Source: Corbicula japonica (Eukaryota > Mollusca > Bivalvia > Venerida > Cyrenidae). From it: a stretch of 64,000 bases of DNA. Within the stretch, counting starts at the first letter, position 1. Each line of letters opens with the position of its first letter. The notes under the pieces are model-generated. The model did not search any database. It was not told the origin of the DNA and worked only from the letters and a program-made list of their open reading frames with translations. Shown here piece after piece: positions 1 through 12,239 of this stretch. The DNA lies in NCBI GenBank assembly GCA_038501625.1, contig JAZAYU010000019.1, forward strand, positions 1,510,501 to 1,574,500, written 5' to 3'. Both the position numbers and the translations under genes were made by a program.

Positions 1-266
1 CGAAACTGTTTATTGGAAAGGCGTATAACTTGATTGATTTTGATCACTGTAAAGACTGTACAAACATATGGACCAACCAGTTTGGACTTTTTATGAACTT
101 AAATTCTTTACATTTTTTTCACTTCACTTGCCATTTTTCAAATGGCAATATCTCAGCAACCAGTTAACCGATTTCAAAAGTCTTTTCAGTTCTGTACTCA
201 GTTTCAATAAGATAAATATACAGAATAACAAGTTTGGAATTTTAATGAACTTTAATTTTTCACAAT
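1..266. other. AT-rich non-coding flank
   Basis: No gene, tandem repeat or recognisable element end is visible. An 80-codon open frame here runs into the next element, has no domain, and is expected by chance in such AT-rich DNA. Confidence 0.5.
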
Positions 267-499
267 TTTTAGCTCACCTGTCACAAAGTCATTTGAAAGT
301 GACAAGGTGAGCTTTTGTGACCGCCTGATGTCCGTCGTGCGTCGTGCCTCGTCAACAATTTCTTCAATCGACTTCTTCTCTGAAACGGCTTGGCCAATTT
401 TGATGAAACTTCACAGGAATAATGCTTAGATGATGCCCTTTCAAAATTGTTCAAAAAATGGAATTCCAAGCAGAACTCTGGTTGCCATGGCAACCTAAA

Positions 500-1101
500 G
501 GAAAAACTTTAAAAATCTTCTTCTCTGAAACCACAAGGCATAGAGCTTAGATATTTGGCATTTAGCACCCTCTAGTGGAACTCTACAAAGATTGTTCAAA
601 TTATTTCCCTGGGGTCAAAGTTGGCCCCGCCCCAGGGGTCACTTCATTTAACATAGACTTATATAGGAAAAACTTTAAAAATCTTCTTGTCTGAAACCAC
701 AAGGCCTAGAGCTTAGATATTTGGCATTTAGCACCCTCTAGTGTAACTCTACAAAGATTGTTCAAATTATTTCCCTGGGGTCAAAATTGGCCCCGCCCCA
801 GGGGTCACTTCATTTTACATAGACTTATATAGGAATAACTTTAAAAATCTTCTTGTCTGAAACCACAAGGCCTAGAGCTTAGATATTTGGCATTTAGCAC
901 CCTCTAGTGGAACACTACAAAGATTGTTCAAATTATTTCCCTGGGGTCAAAATTGGCCCCGCCCCAGGGGTCACTTCATTTTACATAGACTTATATAGGA
1001 AAAACTTTAAAAATCTTCTTGTCTGAAACCACAAGGCCTAGAGCTTAGATATTTGGCATTTAGCACACTCTAGTGGAACTCTACAAAGATTGTTCAAATT
1101 A
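500..1101 (+). repeat. Tandem array, unit about 166 bp, left part
   Basis: About 3.6 units, each containing GGAAAAACTTTAAAAATCTT, a segment starting GAAACCACAAGGC, and TTCCCTGGGGTCAAA followed by GGCCCCGCCCCAGGGG. Units are close to identical, so the array expanded or homogenised fairly recently. A LINE insertion at 1101/1102 separates it from its continuation at 2906. Confidence 0.85.
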
Positions 1102-2905
1102 AACATGATGTCAATAACTATCGCCCAATATCAATTTTGCCTATAATGTCTAAGATAATTGAACGACATGTGAGCAACCAAATCAAACAGTATCTAAAAG
1201 CACACAATTTACTTCATGAACGACAGTCTGGCTTTAGATCTAATCATTCTTGTGAAACAGCTCTTACTGCAATGGTAGATGACTGGATCATGGCAATTGA
1301 TAATAATCAGTTTTCTGGCACTGTTTTCCTTGATCTTTCCAAAGCATTTGACTTAATAGATCATGAGCTACTATTGTCAAAACTATCTGCATACAAATTT
1401 CATGAAAACTCCATTAAGTGGTTCCAATCCTACTTAGGTGGCAGGACACAAAAAGTTTCAGTTGCAAATGTTCTTTCTGAAAGCAAATCCATTTCATGTG
1501 GCGTGCCACAAGGCTCTGTCCTTGGTCCTCTTCTATTTATTATTTTCATAAATGACATGCCTTTATCAACACAGCATTCAACTACCAATATGTTTGCTGA
1601 TGACTCATCAATCACTTATTCATCAGGCACCATTTCAGATGTAACAAATGCCTTAAATGAAGATTTATCTCAAATTGAACAATGGTGCTCACAAAATTCA
1701 ATGAAAATAAACATAACAAAAACAAAAGCTATGTTTCATCTCATGCAAAAAACAAAGCTGTTCTAAATTCAGACAATCAAATTCAACTTGCCAATGAAAA
1801 CATAGAAATTTCAAACAGTGAAAAGCTTTTAGGTGTTCATATTGATAGTAAATTAACGTGGCACATACATGTTGAAAACACACTTAAAAAATGCAATTCC
1901 TTGCTCTATTTGCTTGGCAGAATTAAATATTATCTCTCCATTCATATGCGAAAGTTATACTTTAACTCATACATACTACCTCATCTTGATTATTGTTGTA
2001 CTATCTGGGGGAATTGCAATTCTGACCTCATAAATAGTGTTATATGCTTTCAAAAAAGGGCTGCTCGACTTATTTTAGATGTTAATATCGACACACCTTC
2101 TGAAACTCTTTTCAAAGAATTAAGGTGGATGAAATTTGACGAAAGGATAAAATTCAAAAAGGCTATAATGATGTATAAAGTATGTAACAAAATCGCTCCA
2201 GATTATTTGCAACAAAAATTCACCTATGTTTCTGATATTCATTCTAAAAATTTACGAGCCCAAGTGCTAAATTCAATTTATGTTCCAAAACCCAATCTTG
2301 AAATTTCTAGGAAAACTTTTACATATTCTGGTTCCAAAATTTGGAATTCTCTACCAGATACAGTTAAGAATGCATCCACTGTTCAAGAATTTAAAGCCAA
2401 ATATTTAGACTTCACATATAACTTGCCATATTCATTGCATCATTCCCATAGTAATCATTTCTGATTCTACTTGTAAATTAACCTGTTTTATACCTGTATT
2501 TGTTTCTGCTTTAATTTTTGTCATATAACTTGCCATATTCTTTGTAACACTCCCAAGACATTCATTTTAATTCTATACTTGTAATATAACATATTCATTG
2601 TACACTTATACAGAATCATCTTAATGATATACTGTGATATAACCATTTGTATACCTGTATTGTTTGTTTCTCACATTTTGTCATATAATTTGCCATATCT
2701 ATTATTGCATCATTCTTAAGGCATTAATTTCAATTCTTTTGATGAAACATAACCTGTTGTCTTTCTATATATTGTTTGCTCTTTTGATATGCAATGCTTT
2801 ACTATGTACATAATTGTATATGTAAATAATAGAGGACCACAGGGAAGATTGGGCTTGCCCAACTGTGTTTCCTCTCTAAATAAAGTTATTATTATTATTA
2901 TTATT
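1102..2905 (+). mobile_element. 5'-truncated CR1/Jockey-type LINE insertion
   Basis: A non-LTR retrotransposon fragment inserted in a unit of the 166-bp array. The hexamer AAATTA occurs immediately before (1096-1101) and after (2906-2911), and the host unit reads continuously when the insert is removed. The 3' end has AATAAA followed by a short ATT microsatellite (about 2886-2904), the template-type tail of several LINE clades. The 5' end lacks endonuclease and the start of the RT domain, as expected of truncated target-primed insertion. Confidence 0.85.
1104..2464 (+). pseudogene. LINE reverse transcriptase, C-terminal two thirds, frameshifted
   Basis: The reading starts inside the RT domain (NNYRPISILP, RT block 2). 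It continues through FLDLSKAFD, which supplies the first catalytic Asp, then CGVPQGSVLGPLLF and the FADDSS catalytic box. After these come the thumb (KLLGVHIDSKLTW) and the C-terminal region found in CR1-like elements, with HLDYCCTIWG and WNSLPD motifs. One frameshift near 1725-1745 moves the reading from the frame ending at 1766 to the frame ending at 2464. Catalytic residues are intact, so it decayed by a single indel after insertion. Clade is uncertain (CR1, L2 or Jockey group). Confidence 0.85.
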
Positions 2906-4060
2906 AAATTATTTCCCTGGGGTCAAAATTGGCCCCGCCACAGGGGTCACTTCATTTTACAAAGACTTATATAGGAAAAACTTTAAAAATCTTCTTGTCT
3001 GAAACCACAAGGCCTAGAGTTTAGATATTTGGCATTTAGCACCCTCTAGTGGAACTCTACAAAGATTGTTCAAATTATTTCCCTGGGGTCAAAATTGGAC
3101 CCGCCCCAGGGGTCACTTCATTTTACATAGATTTATATAGGAAAAACTTTAAAAAATCTTCTTGTCTGAAACCTCAAGGCCTAGAGCTTAGATATTTGGC
3201 ATTTAGCACACTCTAGTGGAACTCTACAAAGATTGTTTAAATTATTTCCCTGGGGTCAAAATTGGCCCCGCCCAAGGGGTCACTTCTTTTTACAAAGACA
3301 TATAGGAAAAACTTTAAACATCTTCTTGTCTGAAACCACAAGGCCTAGAGCTTAGATATTTGGCATTTAGCACCCTCTTGTGGAACTCTACAAAGATTAT
3401 TCAAATTATTTCCCTGGGGTCAAAATTGGACCTGCCCCAGGGGTCACTTCATTTTACATAGACTTTAAAGGAAATCTTTAAAAATCTTCTTCTCACAAAC
3501 CACAATGCATACAGCTTAGATATTTGGTAAGTAGCATTGTCTAATGGATGTCTACTAAATTTGTTCACATTATGTCCCCTGGGCCAAAATCCGCTACGCC
3601 CTAGGGTTCTCTTGGTTTACATATAAATATATAGGAAAAACATGAAAATCATTTTTTCTCCAAAACTAATAGGACTAGATCTTAGATATTTGGTGCTGAG
3701 TATTGTGCAGAGACCCTTTAACAACATTGTTTAAATGTTGGCCCTGGGGTCAATATTTTCCCCGCCCTGGGGGCTCTCAATTCGTAAAAAAGGCAATTTT
3801 TAAAAATCTTTTTACTGGAAACCTCATGCCTTAAGCTTAGATATTTGGTATGTAGCATTGTCTAGTGGATTTCTACCAAGTTTGTTCAAATTATGTCCCC
3901 TGGGCCAAAATTGGCCATGCCCTGGGGTTCTCTTAGTTTACATAAATAATCTTTTTCTCTGAAACTAATGCGACTATGACTGGCCTCGGATATTTCCTGT
4001 TGAGTATTGTGAAGAGACCCTTTACCAGCATTATTTAAATGTTGGCTCTGGGGTAAAACT
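2906..4060 (+). repeat. Tandem array, unit about 166 bp, right part
   Basis: Continuation of the array broken by the LINE. The first units (to about 3480) match the left part closely; those from 3480 to 4060 are more diverged but keep the TCCCTGGGGTCAAAATT-like core and the AGCTTAGATATTTGG segment. Confidence 0.8.
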
Positions 4061-4115
4061 GAGAGTACTTTTGTACTCAGGTGAGCGACCCAGGGCCCTA
4101 AGGGCCCTCTTGTTT

Positions 4116-5399
4116 CACTTTTCCAGCCATTTTTTTTTAAACAGCCCCCAATACTTTTCTTTCAAGCTTGCACACTTAATTTAGACAGTTTTTTTTCGAT
4201 AGTCATCAGTGCGGCTGTTATAACCAGTTACCTCCCCTTCATGATTTGGCATGCCTACCTTGCAGTTTCCATGTCGCCCCATGATAATAATAGCAACTTG
4301 CTACATTCAGGAGAATAATTCTAAATTGTGATGAGAACATGGATGCCTAGGCATTCTTAATGAATGCAAACCCATTTGCAGTTGATTTGTGCTTTTCAGA
4401 TTGTTGCAGCCTCCTCATAGAATTCTAATCAGCTAATTTAGCCTAATTTCAATAGGCATTGGATCTATAGATGTCAATCAACTGGTCCCTTGCCAGTCAT
4501 ATGAGGCTGTCTAGAGGTTCGTTAATTTGTATCTATAAGAATATTTACTTGACAATTGTAATAATTATTAAAAATACTCATTTCATCCGAAACAGATAAA
4601 CAAACAGCAATAGCAGACGATAACTTCAATAAATTTGAAGAAATTATTAGAAGTGCAGAAAAATGTGATGCTGGGCTTTATTCCTTTCAAACAGTGTACT
4701 GCATTTCATGACATGTGTATCACAAATATCTGACAAAACAAGGTAAAAAGTGTGGACAACTGTGCCATCCAGGGGTTCCACATGACCCGGAAGCTCGGGT
4801 TTTGACACGGGAGATTTATAAAATACGCAAATTGGCTCCTCGTAAATGAAGAGCATGCGTCATCATGACCCGGGGCGAATTCGACCTGTGCGTCAATCAA
4901 TTCAAATCAAAAATAGCATCGAAAGCCCGCCTAACACAATCACAACTGGCCAATTGTAAACGCCGATTTACCAACAATCAGTCTCACTTACTGAAACGTT
5001 ACATCACACCTGCGGTTAGAAAGTTAATTGCTGTGTAAACAAATTATCGCGCATGTATATAATGATCACTGATGATGTGACAATAACAGAAACATGAATT
5101 GGTTTAATCAGATTTGTTAAGTAATGAAAGGATTATCGGCGAGTTAATAATCAAAGGTTTTCGGATAACGGCATGAACGGTAAATGGATCTTTTGTCTTT
5201 AAGATCGTAATTGTACACATTTATTGAAGCTGTGTCACTTTGCAACCGAATTTTGAAGTATGAGGTTTTAAAATTCCTTGGAAATCTCGATTGATGCATC
5301 GCAAAAAATGGTTCAGACCAGCTTATTTCAATTCATGTCTGGCTTCTGTCTGTTGATGCAAAATCCGACTCAGAGATTTTTCCGGGTACTGATGTAAAA
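4116..5399. other. Intergenic, no gene recognised
   Basis: AT-rich sequence without repeat ends or conserved coding. Short overlapping minus-strand frames at 4647-4900 have no recognisable domain. The segment around 4940-4970 resembles a stretch near 9380, suggesting an old dispersed repeat. Confidence 0.4.
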
Positions 5400-5680
5400 A
5401 GATAAAAAGGAGATGATTTGACTGATTGTCTCTCGAGTGCTTCTAAAAAAGTTGTGAGGAAGGTTAACTCAAATTGGCTAACAGAATTTGACTGGCTCGC
5501 CCATGAACCAAACAGTGATGGAATCATGGCAATGTTCTGTACTTTGTGTAGAAATGGTTAATAGAAAACATGTTTTCAACTAGCCGCAGCACAAACTTTC
5601 CACACAGTGCTCTTGACAGGCATGCTAAAGCTAACCCCGAACATTTTTTTGCTTGTTGTACCAGAGTAATGTGATTCTTA
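5400..5680 (+). pseudogene. Decayed BED/TTF-like zinc-finger exon of a hAT-derived protein
   Basis: A reading frame carries NWLTEFDWLAHE, then MAMFCTLCRNG, then two stops. After a frame change it continues with NFPHSALDRHAKANPEHF. The order Trp-rich lead, Cys-x2-Cys, then F..SALDRHA..H matches the N-terminal zinc finger of hAT-derived proteins such as the ZNF862 or C17orf113 type, a family common in invertebrates. Nothing else of such a protein (no dimerisation domain) is seen nearby, and an AATAAA occurs at about 5773. I read it as a fragment of a domesticated or mobile hAT gene. Confidence 0.4.
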
Positions 5681-5887
5681 CCAGTTGTCAATCGGTATTG
5701 TGTGATGTTATTTATTATTGTCCATTGTTCATTTTGTTATTTGTCATATTGTTCAATATAAATATTCTATGAATAAAGATTGTGTAAAATTGATTTTAAC
5801 AGCATTGTTTTTTAATATGAGTTTAAAGCACCTATGAAAAGGAAAGCTTTGCAGAAGTCGGTTTCGCACAGCATTGTTAAACGCTTA

Positions 5888-5975
5888 AATGACCACTGAA
5901 AATTTGATGATGACCCCTGAAAATTTGAAAATGACCCTTGAAAATTTGAAAATGACCCTTGAAAATATTGGCCCA
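5888..5975 (+). repeat. Minisatellite, unit about 21-22 bp
   Basis: Four imperfect copies of a unit like TTGAAAATTTGAAAATGACCC. Copies differ by one or two bases. No coding sense. Confidence 0.8.
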
Positions 5976-6484
5976 ATGGTCATTGACCCTTGGCTTTCAG
6001 AGCCAAGTGGAACCCCTGGCCATCAGATCATGATCTTTTTGGTAAGAAATAACCTATAATATAAATCAAAAAGGGAACAGTGGAGTTTGGATCAGATGGC
6101 ATTGATGTGCTGGCTGATTTGGATCCACACTGTTCCCCGACCCCATTAAGGTGTTTTTTATGGAGGAAAGGGTTAAGGGCCCTTGGCCCATTCACAAGAG
6201 GATGGAAAATCACTTGACTGATGTTATGACCTAAATGTGATGAAATGACATAAATATGTTTATTTATTGATATATTTGACTGAGTGCTGATAAACCAAAA
6301 TTTAATATAGGACATTTCATGTCTTTGTTAGTCTGTTTGTCAGTTTTCTTTGGTACTTAACCCATAACTTCACTGGATACGGATGTTGGCCATAGGCAAA
6401 CATTGAAGATTAGATCCAGATCAACCATCACATCTGTGCCATCTGATCACAATATAAAATGTTTGTTTTTGATTCACTAGGTTA

Positions 6485-7970
6485 TTATGTCTCCCACCAC
6501 GTAGTGGTGTGGGAGACATTTTGATTTGCTCCTGTCCGTCCGTCCGTCCGTCTGTCTGTCTGTCACACTTGTCCGCTCTCTAAGTCAAACAGTTTTCATC
6601 GGATCATCACCAAACTTCATCAAAATGTTAGTGGCCATAATATCTCGATCAATTTCGATAACCAGCCATATTGCCCAAGGAATCTCAGAATTATGGCCCT
6701 TGAATTATCAAAAATAAGTTGTTTGAGGCTTGTCCACTCTGTAACTTGAACAGTTATCATCTGATCTTCACCATACTTTATGAAAATGTTTGTGGCCATA
6801 ATATCTCGGCCAAGTTCGATAACCAGCCGTATTGCCCCAGTCATGTCGGATTTATGGCCCTTGAATTATCCAAAATTGGCTGTTTAAGCCTTGTCTGCTA
6901 TGTAACTGAAATATTCATCAACTGATTTTCAATTAACATTATGATAATGTGTGTGGCCTTAATATCTTGGCCAAGTTCGAAAACCAGCCACTTTGCACCA
7001 GGCATATCAGATTTATGGCCCTTTGATTTATCCGAAATTAGCCTTTTAAACATGTCACTAACCTGGTTCATCTCTCAAAGTCAGATAGTTTTCATTGTAT
7101 CTTCACCAAAGTTTATCAAAATGTTGATGGCTATAATATCTTAACCAGGCTATAAAGTCATCGATATTGCTTGAGGCACTTCAGGATTATGGCCCTTGAA
7201 TTGTTTAAAAAAAAAATTATCAAAAATAAGTTGTTTGAGGCTTGTCCACTCTGTAACTTGAACAGTTATCATCTGATCTTCACCATACTTTATGAAAATG
7301 TTTGTGGCCATAATATCTCGGCCAAGTTCGATAACCAGCCGTATTGCCCCAGTCATGTCGGATTTATGGCCCTTGAATTATCCAAAATTGGCTGTTTAAG
7401 CCTTGTCTGCTATGTAACTGAAATATTCATCAACTGATTTTCAATTAACATTATGATAATGTGTGTGGCCTTAATATCTTGGCCAAGTTCGAAAACCAGC
7501 CACTTTGCACCAGGCATATCAGATTTATGGCCCTTTGATTTATCCGAAATTAGCCTTTTAAACATGTCACTAACCTGGTTCATCTCTCAAAGTCAGATAG
7601 TTTTCATTGTATCTTCACCAAAGTTTATCAAAATGTTGATGGCTATAATATCTTAACCAGGCTATAAAGTCATCGATATTGCTTGAGGCACTTCAGGATT
7701 ATGGCCCTTGAATTGTTTAAAAAAAAAATTTCACTTGCTGTCGCTTATAGCCATGAATAAATTACCAATTCACCAAAGATGTTGCAATTTATTCATGGGT
7801 AAATATCTCGGACAATTTGTGACATTGTTTATGACTAATATTGCACAGAACTTCCGTATGCCCTTTTAATAAATTGCCATCTTTATATTCACTTCACCAG
7901 TTTTATCCTGTGCATCATCAAAGATGATGCCTTTGTGGGAGACATGTGCTTTTCCCAAAAGCAGTTCTAG
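6485..7970 (+). mobile_element. Helentron/HINE-like element, family 5, copy 1
   Basis: The left end is a palindrome, ATGTCTCCCAC at 6487-6497 answered by GTGGGAGACAT (about 6509-6519), followed by a CCGT/CTGT microsatellite. The right end has the inverted arm GTGGGAGACAT, then the hairpin TGCTTTTCCCAAAAGCA and the terminal GTTCTAG, with a flanking T. A second, longer copy lies in opposite orientation at 40674-42850. No transposase is encoded; the repeated 67-74-codon frames inside are shadows of the tandem repeat. Confidence 0.7.
6717..7735 (+). repeat. Tandem duplication, unit about 512 bp
   Basis: Two nearly identical units (about 6717-7228 and 7229-7735). They join at an A-run where the end TTGTTTAAAAAAAAAA meets TTATCAAAAATAAG. 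Each unit is itself made of diverged subrepeats with TTATGGCCCTTGAATTAT and CATAATATCT cores. Confidence 0.85.
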
Positions 7971-8456
7971 TATTTGACCAAGAAGCAAATAGTGTAGATC
8001 CTGATAAGACCGCACAGACGTGCCATCTAATCTGGATCTACATTCAATAAAGCCTCTATATATGTATTTATATATGTATTTAAGAGTTATTTACTGTTAC
8101 TAATGACTCATTTAATGAAATATTTTATTTTCAGTGTAACAACAACCATGCCATTTGCTGTAAAGAGACTTCCAACATTCAGTTGAGACGTTCATTTTCT
8201 TCATTAGTGTAAACATTTTCATTACACAAGTTTATTTGACAAAACATATCCAAACTGTTACTATATTAATTTTAAACTGGATCAGTGAAGAGAAAGAATT
8301 CATGGACATGTAGATACAAAATATTAAAGGTGGAAAGCTGACATACAACATTTCTTTTGGTAAATTACTGACCTTTTGGTAAATTATATGCAACATAGGA
8401 TCACACAAATCTAAGAAAAAGCTGCAGTAGAATTTGAACAAGTACTACCACGAGTT
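7971..8456. other. Intergenic, fragment of a dispersed repeat
   Basis: Segment 7980-8050 contains the GTGTAGATCCTGATAAG and ATCTGGATCTAC motifs of the dispersed family described at 13140. The remainder holds no recognised gene. Confidence 0.4.
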
Positions 8457-8530
8457 ATTGAGAGATAGAGCCAAAAAGAGATAGAGCAAAAAAGGAGATA
8501 GAGCCAAAAAAGGAGATAGAGCCCAACAAG
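8457..8530 (+). repeat. Minisatellite, unit about 18 bp, directly before gene A exon 1
   Basis: About four copies of GAGATAGAGCCAAAAAAG end a few bases before the ATG at 8536. They would lie in the 5' leader of gene A if that gene is transcribed. Confidence 0.8.
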
Positions 8531-8535
8531 GAACC

Positions 8536-8632
8536 ATGGATTCCTATCTTATGATGCTGTATGTTACTCTGGATCAGGAATCTGCTCTGAAATCCTTCTT
8601 TTCACAGCAAGGATGGGCTTTTCTCAAACCAG
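8536..8632 (+). CDS. Gene A: first coding exon of the zinc-finger family (orphan copy)
   Basis: The ATG sits in an ACCATGG context. The exon encodes 32 residues beginning MDSYLMMLYVTLDQESA and ending QGWAFLKP plus one base, with a GTACAT donor. The same 97-nt exon, same length and splice phase, occurs at 16193-16289 and 45419-45515 on the minus strand, where it is followed by a DLSVITDKIGP exon. No exon 2 follows here before the gap at 9503, and a LINE lies beyond the gap, so this is either a truncated duplicate or a gene split by the gap. Function of the N-terminal segment is unknown; an amphipathic helix pairing with a partner is a guess. Confidence 0.55.
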
Positions 8633-8639
8633 GTACATT

Positions 8640-9502
8640 GTATTGTTTTTGTATAAATGTTTTTTGAGAATATGCTGTGTTTTATACCAACCGTAAGGTA
8701 TGTGACTGAGCTAAAAGGAAAATAGAGACATTAAACTGCCATATGTACACCATTGCTTGCATCATTTAACCCTAATACCATTGGATATTGCTGTTACCCA
8801 TGAGTGAACTCCGAACAGTGAAGATTCAGATCAGCTGGTACATTTATGCTGATCAGTAACCTCAGTGTTTGGTTTTAGATTATTTAGGGTTTTTATTTCT
8901 GACCTAGAACTTTAAAGAAGCAACTAATGTATGTTCACTTTACATGTTGTGCAAACAGAGTTAATCACCCTGTCTTGGGATAGCTAAAACTAATTATTTT
9001 TTGTGTCCCAATATTTAAGGTTCCAGTGCTTTTTCAGCCAGTCTCACGTGACCGATATTGGGCCCCATTCCCAATGCCAAATAGGGATGATTTTTCCCAT
9101 TTTCAAGAAAAAATTGCCTATTTCAAGAATAAATCCCATTTCAGCTGAAATGTCTTTTTCTTGTACAATACAGGCATGATTTTCTTCTGCTTTAAAGCGG
9201 AATTCCATTTTTTGCCGTGCCCAATTCCGATTTTTTATTTCATGTTCTGCTTCGATTTCAATTCGCCAACCAGACTGCTGTGCAAGAGTCTAGCATCACC
9301 ACACGTTTTTTACTGGACCCGGTTTTTACATTTACTGATGTTTTCAGCGATATGATTGGATTAAATCATAGCATTGGCCAATTGTAAAACGCGTTTTCAA
9401 ACTATGGTTGTACTAATAATCCAGCATGTCTGGAAAAGTTGTTGAAGATATGTTGCAAATATAAATATAAAGGACATCAACAAAGTTTTCAAAAACATTT
9501 GG
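8640..9502. other. Intergenic before the assembly gap
   Basis: Segment 8760-8890 holds another fragment of the AGATCAGCTGG-type dispersed repeat beginning TAACCCTAATACC. Segment 9015-9420 looks like old repeat DNA. No exon of the zinc-finger family was found. Confidence 0.4.
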
Positions 9503-10002
9503 NNNNNNNNNNNNNNNNNNNNNNNNNNNNNNNNNNNNNNNNNNNNNNNNNNNNNNNNNNNNNNNNNNNNNNNNNNNNNNNNNNNNNNNNNNNNNNNNNN
9601 NNNNNNNNNNNNNNNNNNNNNNNNNNNNNNNNNNNNNNNNNNNNNNNNNNNNNNNNNNNNNNNNNNNNNNNNNNNNNNNNNNNNNNNNNNNNNNNNNNNN
9701 NNNNNNNNNNNNNNNNNNNNNNNNNNNNNNNNNNNNNNNNNNNNNNNNNNNNNNNNNNNNNNNNNNNNNNNNNNNNNNNNNNNNNNNNNNNNNNNNNNNN
9801 NNNNNNNNNNNNNNNNNNNNNNNNNNNNNNNNNNNNNNNNNNNNNNNNNNNNNNNNNNNNNNNNNNNNNNNNNNNNNNNNNNNNNNNNNNNNNNNNNNNN
9901 NNNNNNNNNNNNNNNNNNNNNNNNNNNNNNNNNNNNNNNNNNNNNNNNNNNNNNNNNNNNNNNNNNNNNNNNNNNNNNNNNNNNNNNNNNNNNNNNNNNN
10001 NN
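9503..10002. other. Assembly gap, 500 N
   Basis: Exactly 500 undetermined bases, a typical placeholder length. The 5' end of the following LINE, and possibly gene A exons, are hidden in it. Long X-filled reading frames across it are artefacts. Confidence 0.98.
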
Positions 10003-11973
10003 AAATAACTAAATTGGTAAAACGCAGAAACAGAACTCATGCAAACTTTAAAAAAACCGGTAATGTAAGACTTAAGAAAAAGTGGCATATTCTAAGAAAA
10101 CAGGTTAAATTGGAGGTCAATTCAGCCCATGAAAATTACGTTAATAACTTAATTGGTGAAATAAAACAAGACTCCAAGCCTTTTTGGAAGTATATAAATG
10201 GTCAAAAATCTGACAAACAAGGTATTCCACCTTTAAAGTCAAATAACGGTTCTATTGCTGAATCAGATTTATCGAAGGCAGAAGCCCTAAATGAGCAATT
10301 TACTAGTGTATTTACACACACTGAATATAATTCGGTTCCTTTTGAAAAACCTTCAGTGAATAAAATGGACAATATTACCATCTCCAGTAAAGGTGTTGAA
10401 AAGATTCTACATGGATTAAATACAACTAAAGCCATGGGTCCTGACAATCTACATCCTAAAGTCTTAAAGGAATTGGCTCCAAATTTGGCGTGTATCTTAG
10501 CGCATCTTTTTCAACAGTCAATTGATCTCGGTACTATCCCTGAAGATTGGAAAAATGCAAACATTTGTCCTCTGTTTAAAAAAAGTGATAGATCTTTACC
10601 AAGTAACTATAGACCAGTATCTTTAACATGTATATGTTGTAAAATGCTTGAGCATATTATCTGTTTCAACTTAATGCAGCACTTTGAAAAATACTCTGTG
10701 CTGAATAGAAACCAACACGCGAAACACAACTAGTTACGGTTATAAATGACTGGGCCACATCGATTGATAAAACTAAACAAGTGGACATTTTCATACTAGA
10801 TTTCGAAAAAGCCTTCGATACGGTTCCTCATGAGTTATTAAAGACTAAATTGCATAAATATGGTGTTCCAACAAATATTCTACACTGGATTGATTCGTTC
10901 TTAGTAAATCGTAAACAGTGTGTAGTAGTAAATGGATCCAAATCTAAATCATCAGTTGTCAAATCTGGAGTCCCACAAGGAACAGTTTTAGGACCTATTT
11001 TATTTCTTGTTCATATAAATGACATTTCTAAAAATATTTCGTCGATCATAAGACTCTTTGCCGATGATTGTGTCTGTTACAAAGAAATTAACAATTTGGA
11101 AGACTGCTTAATTTTACAATCTGACATTAACAAATTGGGCGATTGGGCCACATCATGGGGGATGCGTTTCCAACCAGTCAAATGCAATATGATGACTCTC
11201 TCAAGAAAAAAGAAAAACATCGTTTTTGATTATACCTTGAAAAATACCCGTCTGGAATTTTTAAAAACCATCAAATATCTCGGTGTGAACATAACAAATG
11301 ACTTGAACTGGAGCACTCATGTAAATGAAATTTGTAATAAAGCCTACAGAACTCTAGGTCTCTTAAAGAGAAATTTATCAAAGTGCCCACAAGAAGTAAA
11401 ACTACAAGCATACAAAGGATTAATTCGCCCAGTTTTGGAATATGCCAGCGCGGTTTGGGACCAGCATCAATTATATCTACAAGAGAACCTTGAAAAAGTC
11501 CAAAAACGTTCAGCAAGATTTATTACATCAAATTATCATGACTATGAACCAGGATCAATGACAAAAATTCTCAAGAGTTTAAAATTGCAACCTCTTAAGG
11601 ATCGTAGAAAACAAAATAGGTTAATACTATTGTGTAAAGGATTAAATTCCAAGGCGAATTTACCACTGGATCAGTTAAGTCGACCACTTCGTACAACTAA
11701 AAATATGCATAGTGATCATTTCAACAGAATTCTTTCAAGGACCAATGTTCTAAAATATAGTTTCATTCCAAATACGGTATGTGATTGGGACTCTCTCCCA
11801 CCGGACTTAATCCTGAAATACATGTCAGATACCAGCGACCCAGTTTCTACATTTATCACATTGGTAAGAGGGGGCAAACAATATGAGTAATTCAGCAACT
11901 TGACGCAAGCGCGGTGAGTAAATGTTTGTTAAAATGTTTCACCGTATAATATCAAGATCAAGATCAAGATCAA
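10003..11973 (+). mobile_element. CR1/Jockey-type LINE, second family, 5' end in gap
   Basis: A retrotransposon ORF2 region is followed by a short 3' UTR and a tail of ATCAAG hexamers (about 11947-11973). This tail differs from the ATT tail of the 1.1-kb LINE, so it is a separate family. The 5' boundary and any target duplication are not visible because of the gap. Confidence 0.8.
10005..11890 (+). pseudogene. LINE reverse transcriptase with one internal deletion
   Basis: Order seen: a linker with FWKYINGQKSD; RT block with TTKAMGPDNLHPKVLKEL, IPEDWKNANICPLFKK and NYRPVSLT; FILDFEKAFDTVPHELL (catalytic Asp); SGVPQGTVLGPILF; and LFADDCVCY (catalytic Asp pair). Then come the thumb (YLGVNITNDLNW) and a C-terminal region ending at 11890. 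The frame breaks near 10718-10735, where NRNQHA is joined almost directly to ETQLVTVINDW. About seven codons between these conserved blocks are missing, leaving a frameshift and a stop at 10733. All catalytic residues remain. Confidence 0.85.
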
Positions 11974-12239
11974 TTAATTGACTCCATGGGGGTCAGGACG
12001 TTTGATGTGCCGCACTCGGGCACATGCTGCTGATTAGGCTAAACAGCTGTTTATGACTTACAATAATTCGACACTGGGTATCTGTGTATTTGTTACTTGT
12101 CCGGATATGGATTAATGACTTGTCCGGGACTAGATTTCAGACAAGCATTCAGTAGCCCGAGTCAGCATTTTTGCTTGTCCGGGACGTCGGGCTACTGTAT
12201 TTTTCCAGCCCTGATGGACCCGATTTAAATTATGTTATT

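Larger units (their letters stand above)
267..4115 (+). mobile_element. Helentron/HINE-like element, family 1
   Basis: The left end is a run of T followed by a palindrome: arm AGCTCACCT at 271-279, answered by AAGGTGAGCT near 304-313. The body is a tandem array of units of about 166 bp. The right end has an inverted copy of the arm (CAGGTGAGC, 4078-4086), then a perfect hairpin (AGGGCCCTAAGGGCCCT, about 4092-4108) and the terminal CTCTTGTTT. This layout is that of non-autonomous Helentron-like rolling-circle elements (HINE, DINE-1); the assignment is by architecture, since no Rep/helicase gene is present. A LINE is nested at 1102-2905. Confidence 0.6.

Noticed and set aside
4647..4900. Two overlapping minus frames of 64-69 codons
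   Set aside because: No domain, no homology between copies, and chance length for the base composition.
6620..7656. Repeated identical frames of 67-74 codons here and at 41671-42715
   Set aside because: They are copies of the tandem repeat of family 5 in both orientations, without domain or splice support.
9439..10088. Long open frames across 9503-10002
   Set aside because: They consist of undetermined bases in an assembly gap.
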